Source: Bacteroidales bacterium UBA1410 (lineage in GTDB: Bacteria; Bacteroidota; Bacteroidia; Bacteroidales; Dysgonomonadaceae). From it: DNA of 64,000 nucleotides. Positions 9,952 through 19,601 of this stretch are shown piece by piece. The position numbers and the translations under genes are program-made. The DNA lies in assembly GCA_002305015.1 (NCBI GenBank), contig DBPW01000038.1:1-64000 (forward strand), written 5' to 3'. Under the pieces are notes generated by a model that worked only from the letters and a program-made list of their open reading frames with translations, did not search any database and was not told where the DNA came from. Position 1 is the stretch's first letter. Each line of letters opens with the position of its first letter.

Positions 9952-10460
9952 AAATATCCCTCTTGCATGACATAATAGGGTTTGTAGGCTTGATTTTACT
10001 TCAAACATTGGTGTTGAATAGAATCAGTGTTTTTGGAGTAGCCGTGCCTATTCTTTATATTTATTTTTTGATTAAATTACCGAGGAACAGCAATTTGTTT
10101 TATGTGGTTATTTCGGGTTTTTTAATGGGGCTGATCATCGATATTTTTCTTAATACACCCGGGATGAATGCAGCTGCCACCACCATTGTAGCAGTTTTAC
10201 GCAAACCATTGATCGACGTGTTTTTTTCAAAAGTTGAATATGAAGATTTTGTTCCAAGCATTTACACCGAAACCGGGGCTTTTTTACGGTATATTGTCGT
10301 TATGGTGTTGTTGCACCAAACGCTGTTATTCTTTATCGAATCTTTTACTTTTTTTAATTTGGCAAGTACCTTTATTCGTATTGCCGCATCATCGGTGCTT
10401 ACGTTGATATTGATAGTTGCTTTTGATAGTTTAATGTCTAGACGAACGAGTGGAATATAA
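9948..10460 (+). CDS. mreD: Rod-shape protein MreD
   Basis: A 170-residue hydrophobic protein with about five predicted membrane spans, the size and position expected for MreD. Sequence motifs in this family are weak, so the call rests on hydrophobicity, length and its place between mreC and mrdA. It overlaps mreC by 4 bases and the GTG-started mrdA by 11 bases. Confidence 0.88.
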   Translation: MKISLLHDIIGFVGLILLQTLVLNRISVFGVAVPILYIYFLIKLPRNSNLFYVVISGFLMGLIIDIFLNTPGMNAAATTIVAVLRKPLIDVFFSKVEYEDFVPSIYTETGAFLRYIVVMVLLHQTLLFFIESFTFFNLASTFIRIAASSVLTLILIVAFDSLMSRRTSGI

Positions 10461-12357
10461 TAGCAAAACCCCATATACCAAACGTAAATACATCATTGCC
10501 TTTATTGCCGTGGCTGTGGTGGTTGTATATATTTTACGATTGTTTTATTTGCAAATTTTAAGTCCTGAATACCGCGAGTTTGCCGATAGTAATGCTTTTT
10601 TGCGCAAAACGCTGTATCCGGCACGGGGTACCATTTACGACCGTAACGGGAATTTGCTCGTTTATAATCAGCCTACTTACGACGTAATGATGGTTGTTCG
10701 TGAAATGAATAAATTTGACACCCTTGATTTTTGTAACACGCTGAATATCGACAAATCTACGTACCTGAAGTTGGAAGCCGACATGAAAGACAGACGAAAA
10801 AATCCCGGTTATTCATCCTATACGCCTCAACTTTTTATGTCGCAACTGACGGTGGAGCAATACGGACTGCTGCAAGAAAAGTTGTATAAATTTCCCGGAA
10901 TATACGTTCAAAATCGTACACGGCGACAATATAAATATCCTAACATGGGCGTTATTCTGGGATATATTGCCGAGGTCGACAAGAACGTATTAGATGCTGA
11001 TCCCTACTATGTTAGAGGCGATTATATTGGGAAATCGGGTATTGAATTGTCGCATGAGGCAGATCTAAGGGGAGAAAAAGGAGTCGAAATTTGGTTACGC
11101 GATGCAAGAGGACGGCTACAGGGTCGTTACAAAGATGGTGCAGAAGATAAAGCTCCCGTTTCGGGGCGTGATCTTACCCTTAGCATTGATATTGATTTAC
11201 AAGCCTATGGCGAATATCTCATGCAAAACAAAATCGGGGCGATTGTTATGATTGAACCCAAAACCGGAGAAATAGTATGTATGGTATCTTCTCCGAGTTA
11301 CGATCCGGCTCTACTGACCGGAAAAGATTTTGGCAGCAATTACCTTTCGCTGGAACGCAATCCTTACAAACCCCTTATTAATCGAGCTGTTGCCGGAATG
11401 TATCCTCCGGGTTCTACATTCAAGCCCTCGCAAGGTGCTATCTTTATGAAAGAAGGGATTATCACGTCTGATACCCGGTATAGTTGTTTCCACGGCTATC
11501 CTCCTTTAGGGGGACATCCTGCCTGTCATGGTCATGCATCGCCCTTATCTATTGTGCCGGCATTGGCCACTTCGTGTAATTCGTTTTTCTGTTACGGCCT
11601 AAATGCAATGTTGAGCAACCGTGAAAAATATGTCAATGTGAATGCAGCTTTTGATGTATGGCGAAATTATCTGAGTAAGATGGGATATGGGGATAGGCTT
11701 GGCGTTGATCTTCCTTCAGAAAAAAAAGGATTTATTCCGAGCAGTAAGTTTTACAACAACGTATTGAAAAGAAAAAATTGGAATGCGCACAATATTATAT
11801 CTATTGCCATAGGGCAAGGTGAAATTTTGGCAACCCCCGTGCAAATAGCCAATTTTGCCGCTATAGCAGCAAACAGGGGCTATTATTATGTACCTCATGT
11901 GGTGCGTGAACGTAAAGGAGCAACTTTAGATACGCTTTATACCCGAAAACACGATTCGGGAATCGATACCTCAATTTTTGAAATACTAGTTCAAGGTATG
12001 GCCAATGCGGTAACCGGTGGTACTTGTCGTGCGGCCAATCTGTTACCCGAAATAGAAGTATGCGGGAAAACCGGTACTGCGCAAAATCCGCATGGCGATG
12101 ATCACTCCCTGTTTATGGGATTTGCGCCCAAAAATAACCCGCGTGTGGCTATTGCTGTGGTTGTGGAAAACGGACGATTCGGAGCAAGCAACGCTGTTCC
12201 TATCGGAAGGCTTATGCTACAGAAATTTTTTAACGATTCCATACCCGAAACGGATAAATGGATAGAAACTCGAATTGCGAATACCACTATTCTTCCGCAT
12301 ATTTACACCAGAGAACTTTCGAGTGCCAAAGCCGATTCGCTTCGAAATAAAAAATAA
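10450..12357 (+). CDS. mrdA: Penicillin-binding protein 2 (elongasome transpeptidase)
   Basis: A 635-residue class B PBP that cross-links peptidoglycan during elongation together with RodA. A single N-terminal anchor (about residues 13-31) is followed by the PBP dimerisation domain with ARGTIYDRNG, then the transpeptidase domain. The active site is intact: STFK with catalytic Ser322, SCN near residue 377 and KTGTAQ near 539. It starts with GTG at 10450, 11 bases inside mreD; the next candidates would remove the anchor. It ends 10 bases before rodA. Confidence 0.95.
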   Translation: MEYNSKTPYTKRKYIIAFIAVAVVVVYILRLFYLQILSPEYREFADSNAFLRKTLYPARGTIYDRNGNLLVYNQPTYDVMMVVREMNKFDTLDFCNTLNIDKSTYLKLEADMKDRRKNPGYSSYTPQLFMSQLTVEQYGLLQEKLYKFPGIYVQNRTRRQYKYPNMGVILGYIAEVDKNVLDADPYYVRGDYIGKSGIELSHEADLRGEKGVEIWLRDARGRLQGRYKDGAEDKAPVSGRDLTLSIDIDLQAYGEYLMQNKIGAIVMIEPKTGEIVCMVSSPSYDPALLTGKDFGSNYLSLERNPYKPLINRAVAGMYPPGSTFKPSQGAIFMKEGIITSDTRYSCFHGYPPLGGHPACHGHASPLSIVPALATSCNSFFCYGLNAMLSNREKYVNVNAAFDVWRNYLSKMGYGDRLGVDLPSEKKGFIPSSKFYNNVLKRKNWNAHNIISIAIGQGEILATPVQIANFAAIAANRGYYYVPHVVRERKGATLDTLYTRKHDSGIDTSIFEILVQGMANAVTGGTCRAANLLPEIEVCGKTGTAQNPHGDDHSLFMGFAPKNNPRVAIAVVVENGRFGASNAVPIGRLMLQKFFNDSIPETDKWIETRIANTTILPHIYTRELSSAKADSLRNKK

Positions 12358-12367
12358 GGGGGTCATC

Positions 12368-13825
12368 ATGTATTTCAACAGCAGAGAGATAACGGATAAA
12401 GGACAGGTAGATTGGCTAACGGTGCTGATGTACGTGGTTTTTCTCATTCTCGGTTGGCTTAGTGTATACGCTGCCAGTTATGATATTGAAAATGCAGTGA
12501 GTTGGTTTGATTTGTCCGACAGGGCAACTATGCAACTGGTGTGGATAGGTACTTCTCTTATGCTGGCTTTTGCGTTGCTGAAAATTGATGCCGGATTTTA
12601 TGAAACCTATGCTTTTGTTTTTTATTTGATAGGCATTTTTCTGCTCATCGTAACATACCTTGTTGCTCCCGAAATTAATGGATCACGTTCGTGGTTGGTA
12701 TTAGGTCCTGTGCGACTTCAACCGGCAGAGTTTATGAAGTTTATTATTGCTTTAGCTTTAGCGAAAGTATTCAGTTTATACGATTTTCGCCTGATGCAGT
12801 GGAAAAATTTGATACTCACGTTATCCATCATATTGTTTCCGGCTTTTTGGGTTGTTTTGCAAAGTGAAACCGGAACAGCTCTGGTTTATTTAAGCTTTCT
12901 GTTGGTGCTTTACAGAGAAGGATTGCCGGGAGGAATTTTGTTTGTATTGATCGCTGCAATTGTCTATTTTGTGCTTGGCATCAAGTTTTCCGATACGCAA
13001 GTCGGCCTCTTTTCATTAGGCGAATTTATTACCCTTATTCTTATTATTTTATTTACCGCTGTGCTGGTAAGAAATTATGTAAAACGTAAAAAAGATGTTT
13101 TTGTGATTTTAGGACTGCCGGCATCTCTCTTTTTAATAGCTTTTGTGGTTAGTCTTTTTGGCACAACCATCAATTGGGGTTTTATGGCACTTGTTGCCTT
13201 GGCATCGGTAGTCGTGTATTTGTTATTCCTCTTTTTTCTATACAGAAAAAGAGAATATATGTATATATTGGTTTTTGTAATCGGTTCTTTTGTTTTTTTG
13301 GAATCGACAGAATATGTATTTAACGATGTTTTACAACCCCATCAGCGGATTCGGATCGAGGTGGCATTGGGTATGAAACAAGATTTACAAGGAGCAGGTT
13401 ATCATGTTGGTCAATCGAAAATAGCCATTGGCTCGGGTGGTTTTTCGGGTAAAGGATTTTTGAATGGAACTCAAACAAAATTAAAATATGTACCTGAACA
13501 AGATACCGATTTTATTTTTTGTACGATTGGTGAAGAGGCAGGATTTGTGGGGTCGAGCATCGTGTTGATTTTATATTTATGCTTTATTCTTAGGCTTATT
13601 TATCTGGCTGAACGACAAACCACAACTTTTGGACGGGTCTATGGCTATGGAGTGGTGAGTGTCTTTCTTTTTCATTTAATGATTAATATAGGAATGGTTG
13701 TCGGGATGATGCCGGTAATTGGAATTCCTTTACCCTTCTTTAGTTATGGAGGATCTTCGCTGTGGGGATTTACACTTTTACTTTTCATTTTTTTGAGATT
13801 GGATAAATCTCGACGAAAAGAATGA
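12368..13825 (+). CDS. rodA: SEDS glycosyltransferase RodA
   Basis: A polytopic SEDS-family peptidoglycan polymerase that partners PBP2. About ten or more membrane spans are visible. Family motifs include VRLQPAEFMKF, QSETGTALVY and, near the C-terminus, GIPLPFFSYGGSS. From ATG 12368 the protein is 485 residues, longer than the roughly 370 of E. coli RodA because of an extra hydrophobic stretch in the middle (about residues 190-320). An upstream in-frame start at 12275 lies deep in mrdA and is rejected. Confidence 0.94.
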   Translation: MYFNSREITDKGQVDWLTVLMYVVFLILGWLSVYAASYDIENAVSWFDLSDRATMQLVWIGTSLMLAFALLKIDAGFYETYAFVFYLIGIFLLIVTYLVAPEINGSRSWLVLGPVRLQPAEFMKFIIALALAKVFSLYDFRLMQWKNLILTLSIILFPAFWVVLQSETGTALVYLSFLLVLYREGLPGGILFVLIAAIVYFVLGIKFSDTQVGLFSLGEFITLILIILFTAVLVRNYVKRKKDVFVILGLPASLFLIAFVVSLFGTTINWGFMALVALASVVVYLLFLFFLYRKREYMYILVFVIGSFVFLESTEYVFNDVLQPHQRIRIEVALGMKQDLQGAGYHVGQSKIAIGSGGFSGKGFLNGTQTKLKYVPEQDTDFIFCTIGEEAGFVGSSIVLILYLCFILRLIYLAERQTTTFGRVYGYGVVSVFLFHLMINIGMVVGMMPVIGIPLPFFSYGGSSLWGFTLLLFIFLRLDKSRRKE

Positions 13826-13841
13826 AAATAGTACTTTTATT

Positions 13842-13871
13842 TTTGATAATCAACTTTTCTATATACCTTTG
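13842..13871 (+). promoter_or_regulatory. Promoter of the small lipoprotein gene
   Basis: TTTG at 13842-13845, an 18-base spacer and TACCTTTG at 13864-13871. The start codon is 24 bases further on. The spacer is one base shorter than usual. Confidence 0.55.
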
Positions 13872-13894
13872 CAACGTATTTTATATCCAATATA

Positions 13895-14389
13895 ATGAAG
13901 GTTATCTGTTTTATTTTAATTGAGTTAGCCATTTCTCTTAGTTCGTGTTCGAAGGGAAGAACCAATAGCAACGATATCAGTGCAGCTTCAGCGACTTTCC
14001 CAGCTTCACAATTGACCCAAAACAATCAACAATCTCCGGTTGTCAATGAAAATTTTTATGACTTTCTGGAGAAATTCAATACCGACAGGATATTTCAGTT
14101 AAAACGTATTGCATTTCCTGTTAAAGCCATTGTTTCTGATCTTGCCGAAGAAGGAATAATTCTTAAGGAAGAAACCATTCAAAAACAGGAGTGGGAACAT
14201 CTTGATCTTACTTACGACAGTACGTATCAGACGCGCGATTGTGATCAATATTATCAAGAAGTTCTTTTTAAACCCGATTCGGCTATTGTGGAACTTCGAG
14301 GTATCGATAACGGAATTTATGCCAATTATTTTTTTAAACGAAAAAAGGGGCAATGGTATTTGGTTGCTTTAGAAGAAACTTCGTTTTAG
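13895..14389 (+). CDS. Small lipoprotein, probably DUF4348 family
   Basis: A 164-residue exported protein. The N-terminal hydrophobic segment ends in a lipobox LSSC with the modified Cys at residue 18, so it should be membrane anchored. The mature part has a low-complexity Ser/Thr/Asn/Gln linker to about residue 50 and then a compact domain starting FYDFLEKFNTDRIFQLKRI. That opening resembles DUF4348 proteins of Bacteroidales; this is recalled from the family pattern, not searched. Function is unknown. It has its own promoter and converges with cdd, 13 bases away. Confidence 0.65.
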   Translation: MKVICFILIELAISLSSCSKGRTNSNDISAASATFPASQLTQNNQQSPVVNENFYDFLEKFNTDRIFQLKRIAFPVKAIVSDLAEEGIILKEETIQKQEWEHLDLTYDSTYQTRDCDQYYQEVLFKPDSAIVELRGIDNGIYANYFFKRKKGQWYLVALEETSF

Positions 14390-14402
14390 AAAAGCAAGGG
14401 AT

Positions 14403-14882
14403 TTATTCATGGACTTCATCTCCAAAATTTAAGGGAAGCAGCTCTTTTATGCTATCCGCTACATAAATACCATCCTCGCCATACATTACTATTTTTATTG
14501 GCGTTTTGAATCGGTTTTCTGTTTCCAAAAGAACTTGTCGACAAGCACCGCAAGGAGTAATGGCTTTTTTTGTATATTTTCCTTCATGAAAAGCCGCTAT
14601 TGCAATGGTCGTGATTTTCTTTTCAGGGAAGTTGGCATTAGCAAAGAAAACAGCGATGCGTTCTGCACATAAACCCGATGGATAAGCTGCATTTTCTTGA
14701 TTGTTGGCCGATAGAATGGTACCATCTTCAAGTAAAGCTGCAGCTCCTACACAGAAGGTTGAATAAGGAGCATAAGCATGTCGGGAAACTTTTTTTGCTT
14801 CTTCTATAAGTTTTTTTTCGGTTTCGGAGCACTCCTCTATCCGATAAACTCTTATCTTTGTAATTAGATTAATTTCGATCAT
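14403..14882 (-). CDS. cdd: Cytidine deaminase
   Basis: A 159-residue zinc enzyme that deaminates cytidine and deoxycytidine in pyrimidine salvage. The zinc-binding and catalytic residues are all present: Cys72-Ala-Glu74 in GLCAERIAV, and Cys111 and Cys114 in TPCGAC. The substrate-binding motif YAPYSTFCVGAA precedes them. The first 17 residues are a slight extension relative to short homotetrameric enzymes. It is the only minus-strand gene in this stretch. Confidence 0.95.
   Translation of the reverse strand: MIEINLITKIRVYRIEECSETEKKLIEEAKKVSRHAYAPYSTFCVGAAALLEDGTILSANNQENAAYPSGLCAERIAVFFANANFPEKKITTIAIAAFHEGKYTKKAITPCGACRQVLLETENRFKTPIKIVMYGEDGIYVADSIKELLPLNFGDEVHE
14853..14860 (+). promoter_or_regulatory. 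Possible -7 box for the glucosaminidase gene
   Basis: TATCTTTG lies 60 bases before the ATG at 14921, inside the 5' end of the oppositely oriented cdd. No clear -33 TTG was found at the right distance, so this is weak. Confidence 0.3.
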
Positions 14883-14920
14883 TGTAATCCATCGATTGAA
14901 TTGTTTATGTAATATAGATA

Positions 14921-15853
14921 ATGGAATCCTTTAAACACAAATATAATTTAATTTTGCGCGCTTCTGTTGTTTTTTCGGCTTTATTTTTTTCGGTAGCCAT
15001 AATGGGACAGACAAGAATAAAAGCTTACGAAAATTATATCGAAAAATACAGCAACCTAGCGGTGGAACATATGCAGAAGTATCGCATTCCTGCCTCTATC
15101 ACGTTAGCTCAGGGATTATTGGAATCGGGAGCAGGCATGAGTGATTTGGCGCGTTATTCCAACAATCATTTTGGAATTAAGTGTCATCGCGATTGGGATG
15201 GTCCAACGGTATACGCTCCGGATGACGGTCCGAATGATTGTTTCCGGAAATATCAAGCTGTAGAAGATTCCTATCAAGATCATGCGGAGTTTCTGGCCTA
15301 CGGAAGCCGCTATAAAGTATTGTTTGATCTCTCGATTAGAGATTATAAAGGATGGGCTAGAGGACTTCAAACAACAGGATATGCTACCGATAAAGCTTAT
15401 GCGAATAAACTTATTAAATTGATTGAAGACTACGAACTGTATCGGTTTGATGATAAAAGTTATCATAAAAAGTACAAAGAAGAAGATAAATCTTTTTCTA
15501 CTAACAAAAGCTGGAAACACCAGCCTTATAAAACGCATGGTTTGGTATATATCATTGCAATAGAGGGTGATACTTACGAAAGCATTGCGACGGAATTCGG
15601 ATTTAAAGAAAAAGATCTCTTAAAATATAACGAGGTTCCGAAAGATTTTCCGTTGAATGAAGGCGATATTGTTTATTTTCAGAAGAAAAAAACTCGCACC
15701 GACGCACCTTATTTTCAACATGTGGTGCAAGTGGGTGAATCGATGCACAGCATTTCTCAAAAATATGGCATTCGACTTCGCAATTTGTATCGCTTAAATA
15801 AAAAAAGTTATAGTTACGTTCCCGAAGAAGGGGATGTACTTAAATTAAGATAA
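14921..15853 (+). CDS. Exported glucosaminidase with two LysM domains
   Basis: A 310-residue probable peptidoglycan hydrolase cleaving N-acetylglucosaminyl bonds. A signal sequence covers about residues 1-30. The FlgJ/glucosaminidase domain (about 40-175) contains IPASITLAQGLLESGAG, with the likely catalytic Glu, and NNHFGIKCH. Two LysM-type binding repeats follow, near 205-250 and 265-309; the second opens HVVQVGESMHSISQKYGI. The domain order and length match a common Bacteroidales wall hydrolase. Confidence 0.88.
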   Translation: MESFKHKYNLILRASVVFSALFFSVAIMGQTRIKAYENYIEKYSNLAVEHMQKYRIPASITLAQGLLESGAGMSDLARYSNNHFGIKCHRDWDGPTVYAPDDGPNDCFRKYQAVEDSYQDHAEFLAYGSRYKVLFDLSIRDYKGWARGLQTTGYATDKAYANKLIKLIEDYELYRFDDKSYHKKYKEEDKSFSTNKSWKHQPYKTHGLVYIIAIEGDTYESIATEFGFKEKDLLKYNEVPKDFPLNEGDIVYFQKKKTRTDAPYFQHVVQVGESMHSISQKYGIRLRNLYRLNKKSYSYVPEEGDVLKLR

Positions 15854-15859
15854 GTATAT

Positions 15860-16453
15860 ATGAAGTATAACACGCAACAAAAACGATTGATTATGCCCGA
15901 ATACGGCAGAAATATTCAGAATATGGTGGATTACTGCGTTTCTCTACCCGACAGAAATGAACGTAAAAAATGTGCACAAGCTATAATAAATATTATGGGA
16001 AATATGTTCCCTCATTTACGTGATGTAGAGGATTTCAAACATATTCTATGGGACCATTTGGCTATCATGTCGGATTTTAAACTCGATATTGACTATCCTT
16101 ATGAAGTAATTAAAAAAGAGGAATTAAACCTACCTCCGGGTCGGATTGAATATAGCCGTTCTGATATGAAGTACCGTCATTACGGTAAAATTTTGGAAAA
16201 GATGATTACCATTGCTGCCGATATGGAAGATGGGGAAGCAAAGGATCACCTTATCGATATATTGGCGAGTCAAATGAAACGTTCTTATATTCAATGGAAT
16301 AAAGAGGTAGATGATGCCAAAATCATACAGGATTTGTATGAACTGTCTAACGGGAAAATACAATTGGATAAATCGACTTATTCGATTAAGGAAATAAAAA
16401 CGAATGGTTTTGGTAAAAAAATGAAGACCATCAAAGTACAACGAAAGCACTAA
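15860..16453 (+). CDS. DUF4290 protein
   Basis: A 197-residue soluble protein of unknown function, restricted as far as I know to Bacteroidetes. The opening MKYNTQQKRLIMPEYGRN followed by NIQNMVDYC is characteristic of DUF4290. It starts 6 bases after the glucosaminidase gene and ends 9 bases before rimM, so it probably belongs to one transcript with them. The C-terminus is basic (KKMKTIKVQRKH). No catalytic motif is apparent. Confidence 0.85.
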   Translation: MKYNTQQKRLIMPEYGRNIQNMVDYCVSLPDRNERKKCAQAIINIMGNMFPHLRDVEDFKHILWDHLAIMSDFKLDIDYPYEVIKKEELNLPPGRIEYSRSDMKYRHYGKILEKMITIAADMEDGEAKDHLIDILASQMKRSYIQWNKEVDDAKIIQDLYELSNGKIQLDKSTYSIKEIKTNGFGKKMKTIKVQRKH

Positions 16454-16462
16454 AAACAACCC

Positions 16463-16987
16463 ATGATATTAGCGGAAAATGTCGTCCAAATCGGTCAATT
16501 GTTAAAGCCTCATGGAGTAAAAGGGGAAATGACGCTCCTTTTTAATCGACGATCGCATTCCGATATCGATACGCCGTATTATTTTCTGGAAATCGATGGC
16601 ATTTTTGTTCCTTTTTTTGTGGAAGAAATTCGCTTTACAAACGATACGACAGCACGAGTAAAATTTGAGGGTGTGGATGATGTAGCTACTGCAAGCAGGT
16701 ATGCCGATCTTCGTGTTTATCTTCCCAAAGAAAGCCTGACAATTACAGAGGAAGAGACAGAAACCGAGTGGGATTTTTTTGTGGGCTATACTGTAATCGA
16801 TCAAACGCTGGGTAATTTAGGTGTGATTGATGCAGTGGATGACTCAACGATGAATGTGCTTTTCGTCGTAAAAAAGAATAATGCGGAATATTTGATTCCT
16901 GCTGCGGAAGATTTTATTCTTGAGATGGATGAACAGGAAAAAATTCTTCATGTAGATCTTCCTCAAGGGTTGATTGAAGAAGAATAA
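16463..16987 (+). CDS. rimM: Ribosome maturation factor RimM
   Basis: A 174-residue 30S assembly factor that binds ribosomal protein S19. The N-terminal RimM domain begins VVQIGQLLKPHGVKGEM, typical of the family, and a C-terminal PRC-barrel domain (about residues 95-170) includes EYLIPAAEDFILEMD. Length is normal. In Bacteroidales the gene commonly precedes dxr, as here. Confidence 0.94.
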   Translation: MILAENVVQIGQLLKPHGVKGEMTLLFNRRSHSDIDTPYYFLEIDGIFVPFFVEEIRFTNDTTARVKFEGVDDVATASRYADLRVYLPKESLTITEEETETEWDFFVGYTVIDQTLGNLGVIDAVDDSTMNVLFVVKKNNAEYLIPAAEDFILEMDEQEKILHVDLPQGLIEEE

Positions 16988-17013
16988 ACCGAATAGTACT
17001 CCGCCTTACGTGC

Positions 17014-17044
17014 TTGTAAACGGGAACGAATTTTACTATCTTTG
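17014..17044 (+). promoter_or_regulatory. Promoter of dxr
   Basis: TTG at 17014-17016, a 20-base spacer and TATCTTTG at 17037-17044, 28 bases before the dxr ATG. This shows that dxr need not depend on the rimM transcript. Confidence 0.65.
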
Positions 17045-17072
17045 TGAACTTAACAGACGTTGTGTCTCAAAA

Positions 17073-18230
17073 ATGAGAGAAAAAAAACGAAAAATAGCCA
17101 TTTTAGGTTCTACAGGGTCTATTGGAACACAGGCTCTGGATGTGATTCAGCAACACCCTGATCGTTTTGAGGTATTTGCCCTTACAGCAAATAATCATGT
17201 ACAACTTTTGGTTGAGCAAGCGCGTAAATTTCTTCCGGAAATAGTCGTGATTGCCAACGAAAAAAAATATACCGAGGTAAAAGAAGCATTATCTGATCTG
17301 CCCATTAAGGTGTGGGCCGGAAGTGATGCTATTTGTCAGATGGTGCAAAGCGAAGCCATTACTATAGTCTTGGTAGCGATGGTCGGTTTTTCGGGATTAA
17401 AACCCACAATTTCGGCCATAAAAGCAGGTAAAACCATTGCTTTGGCAAATAAAGAAACGTTAGTGGTTGCCGGAGAATTGATCACATCGATGGCATTGGC
17501 ACATCGCGCTCCGATTTTACCTGTTGATTCGGAACATTCGGCTATTTTTCAATGTTTAAATGGGGAGGGTTGCAATAAGATCAACAAAATCATTCTTACG
17601 GCTTCGGGAGGCCCTTTTCGTACCTTTTCAACCGAAGAATTGGCAAAAGTGACCACAACACAAGCGTTGAAACACCCCAATTGGAAAATGGGAGCTAAAG
17701 TAACCATCGATTCATCCACATTAATGAATAAAGGTTTTGAAGTGATTGAGGCCAAATGGCTTTTTGATGTATCGCCTTCGGATATCGAAGTGGTAATTCA
17801 TCCGCAATCCATCATTCACTCTATGGTGCAGTTTGAAGATACCTCCATTATTGCTCAACTGGGTCAACCCGATATGCGGTTGCCCATTCAATATGCATTG
17901 TCGTATCCCGAACGGTTGACGTTAAATATAAAACCCTTGGATTTTACAGAAATATCGAGTCTTACGTTCGAAAAAATCGATTACGACAAATTTAGAAATT
18001 TAACATTTGCATATCAAGCAATTGAAATGGGAGGCAATATGCCTTGCATACTCAATGCAGCCAACGAAGTTGCCGTTGAGTCTTTTTTGCAAGAGTCTAT
18101 CGGTTTTCTTCAAATGAGTGAAATCATCGAAAAAACCATGCAAAAATCAACGTTTGTGAAAACACCCGATCTGGACGATTATTTTCGTACCGATCTTGAA
18201 GCAAGAGCAATTGCTTCTGAATTTATTTAA
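17073..18230 (+). CDS. dxr: 1-deoxy-D-xylulose 5-phosphate reductoisomerase
   Basis: Converts DXP to MEP with NADPH, the committed step of the MEP isoprenoid pathway. From ATG 17073 it is 385 residues, standard for the family. The NADPH motif GSTGSIG is at residues 12-18; the metal and substrate region shows PVDSEHSAIFQCL and LTASGGPFR, followed by HPNWKMGAKVTIDSSTLMNK. An in-frame extension back to 16974 would cover the promoter and overlap rimM, so it is rejected. rseP follows after 37 bases. Confidence 0.96.
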   Translation: MREKKRKIAILGSTGSIGTQALDVIQQHPDRFEVFALTANNHVQLLVEQARKFLPEIVVIANEKKYTEVKEALSDLPIKVWAGSDAICQMVQSEAITIVLVAMVGFSGLKPTISAIKAGKTIALANKETLVVAGELITSMALAHRAPILPVDSEHSAIFQCLNGEGCNKINKIILTASGGPFRTFSTEELAKVTTTQALKHPNWKMGAKVTIDSSTLMNKGFEVIEAKWLFDVSPSDIEVVIHPQSIIHSMVQFEDTSIIAQLGQPDMRLPIQYALSYPERLTLNIKPLDFTEISSLTFEKIDYDKFRNLTFAYQAIEMGGNMPCILNAANEVAVESFLQESIGFLQMSEIIEKTMQKSTFVKTPDLDDYFRTDLEARAIASEFI

Positions 18231-18267
18231 AAAACAATAACAGATCAACAGAAACTTGTAGAATTTA

Positions 18268-19590
18268 ATGGAAACATTTCTAATCAGGGCTTTGCAATTG
18301 GTGATGAGTTTATCGATACTCGTCATCATCCACGAGTTTGGACATTTCATTTTTGCACGCATCTTTAAAATACGCGTCGAGAAATTTTATCTTTTTTTCG
18401 ATCCCGGTTTTGCACTATTCCGATATAAACCCAAAAACAGCGAAACAGAATACGGAATTGGTTGGTTGCCATTGGGCGGTTATGTGAAAATAGCCGGCAT
18501 GATTGACGAATCCATGGATAAGGAACAAATGGCACAGCCTCCTCAACCATGGGAATTTCGCTCTAAACCTGCATGGCAGCGTTTGTTGGTAATGATTGCC
18601 GGGGTATTGTTCAATATTATTTTGGCATTTATCATCTATGCAATGGTGCTTTTCACATGGAACGATACCTATCTTCCGCTTAAAAATGTGCAGATGGGAA
18701 TGGAATATAGTGAAGTGGCTCATAAGGTGGGATTTCAAGATGGGGATATTTTGTTGAAAGCAGATGATAAAGAATTGGAGCGATTTGGTGTAAGTACCCT
18801 TCTTGATATAGCCAATGCTCACGAGGTAACCGTATTGCGAAACGGAGAAGAGGTGGTCATACCCATTCCCGAGAATTTCATGAATGAATTGATGGCAGCA
18901 AAAGAGGGTTTTGCTACGTATCGGTTTCCTACTGTAGTGGCCGAAGTGCAAGAAGGAAGTGGGGCAGCTAAAGCCGGATTGCTTCCCGGGGATAGTCTTG
19001 TAGCCATAAATGGCGTTCCGACTCCAACTTTCACCGATTTTAAAAGTGAACTCGAAAAAAATAAAAATCGGGAAATTGCTATTGATTTTTATCGAAATGG
19101 CATGTTAAATACCACGGTCGCCTCGGTCGACTCCTTGGGACTATTGGGTTTTTATCCCAAATCGCCCATGCAGATATATCCAACAGTTACCCTTCGCTAT
19201 AACTTTTTTGAGGCTTTCCCGGCCGGAATTAAAATGGGAGTGCAAACGCTCAAAGATTATGTAAATCAGTTTAAATATGTATTTACCAAAGAGGGTGTTT
19301 CCTCCTTGGGTGGATTTGGGACTATCGGCAGCTTGTTTCCGCCTGTATGGGATTGGCATGCATTTTGGTTGATGACCGCCTTTCTTTCTGTGATTTTAGC
19401 ATTTATGAATATACTCCCCATACCGGGATTGGATGGAGGGCACGTGTTATTTTTGCTATGTGAAGTAATTTCGGGCAAAAAACCCAGCGAAAAATTCTTG
19501 GAATATGCGCAAATTGCAGGTATGATCTTTTTGTTGGCTTTAGTGCTCTATGCCAACGGAATGGATATAATTCGAGCCATATTTAAATAA
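18268..19590 (+). CDS. rseP: Site-2 intramembrane metalloprotease RseP
   Basis: A 440-residue zinc protease of the inner membrane (RIP/M50 family), typically cleaving anti-sigma factors or signal-peptide remnants. The first membrane helix carries HEFGH (His22, Glu23, His26). A periplasmic region has one clear PDZ domain (about 215-285, with AGLLPGDSLVAING) and a more divergent one before it. The C-terminal helix carries NILPIPGLDGGH with the third zinc ligand Asp389. The dxr-rseP pairing is common in Bacteroidetes. No anti-sigma substrate gene is evident nearby. Confidence 0.94.
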   Translation: METFLIRALQLVMSLSILVIIHEFGHFIFARIFKIRVEKFYLFFDPGFALFRYKPKNSETEYGIGWLPLGGYVKIAGMIDESMDKEQMAQPPQPWEFRSKPAWQRLLVMIAGVLFNIILAFIIYAMVLFTWNDTYLPLKNVQMGMEYSEVAHKVGFQDGDILLKADDKELERFGVSTLLDIANAHEVTVLRNGEEVVIPIPENFMNELMAAKEGFATYRFPTVVAEVQEGSGAAKAGLLPGDSLVAINGVPTPTFTDFKSELEKNKNREIAIDFYRNGMLNTTVASVDSLGLLGFYPKSPMQIYPTVTLRYNFFEAFPAGIKMGVQTLKDYVNQFKYVFTKEGVSSLGGFGTIGSLFPPVWDWHAFWLMTAFLSVILAFMNILPIPGLDGGHVLFLLCEVISGKKPSEKFLEYAQIAGMIFLLALVLYANGMDIIRAIFK

Positions 19591-19601
19591 GTTGGAGAAA
19601 T

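Noticed and set aside
12275..12367. Extended start for RodA inside mrdA
   Set aside because: The extension encodes a shifted reading of the mrdA 3' end and lacks RodA features; ATG 12368 gives a normal N-terminus.
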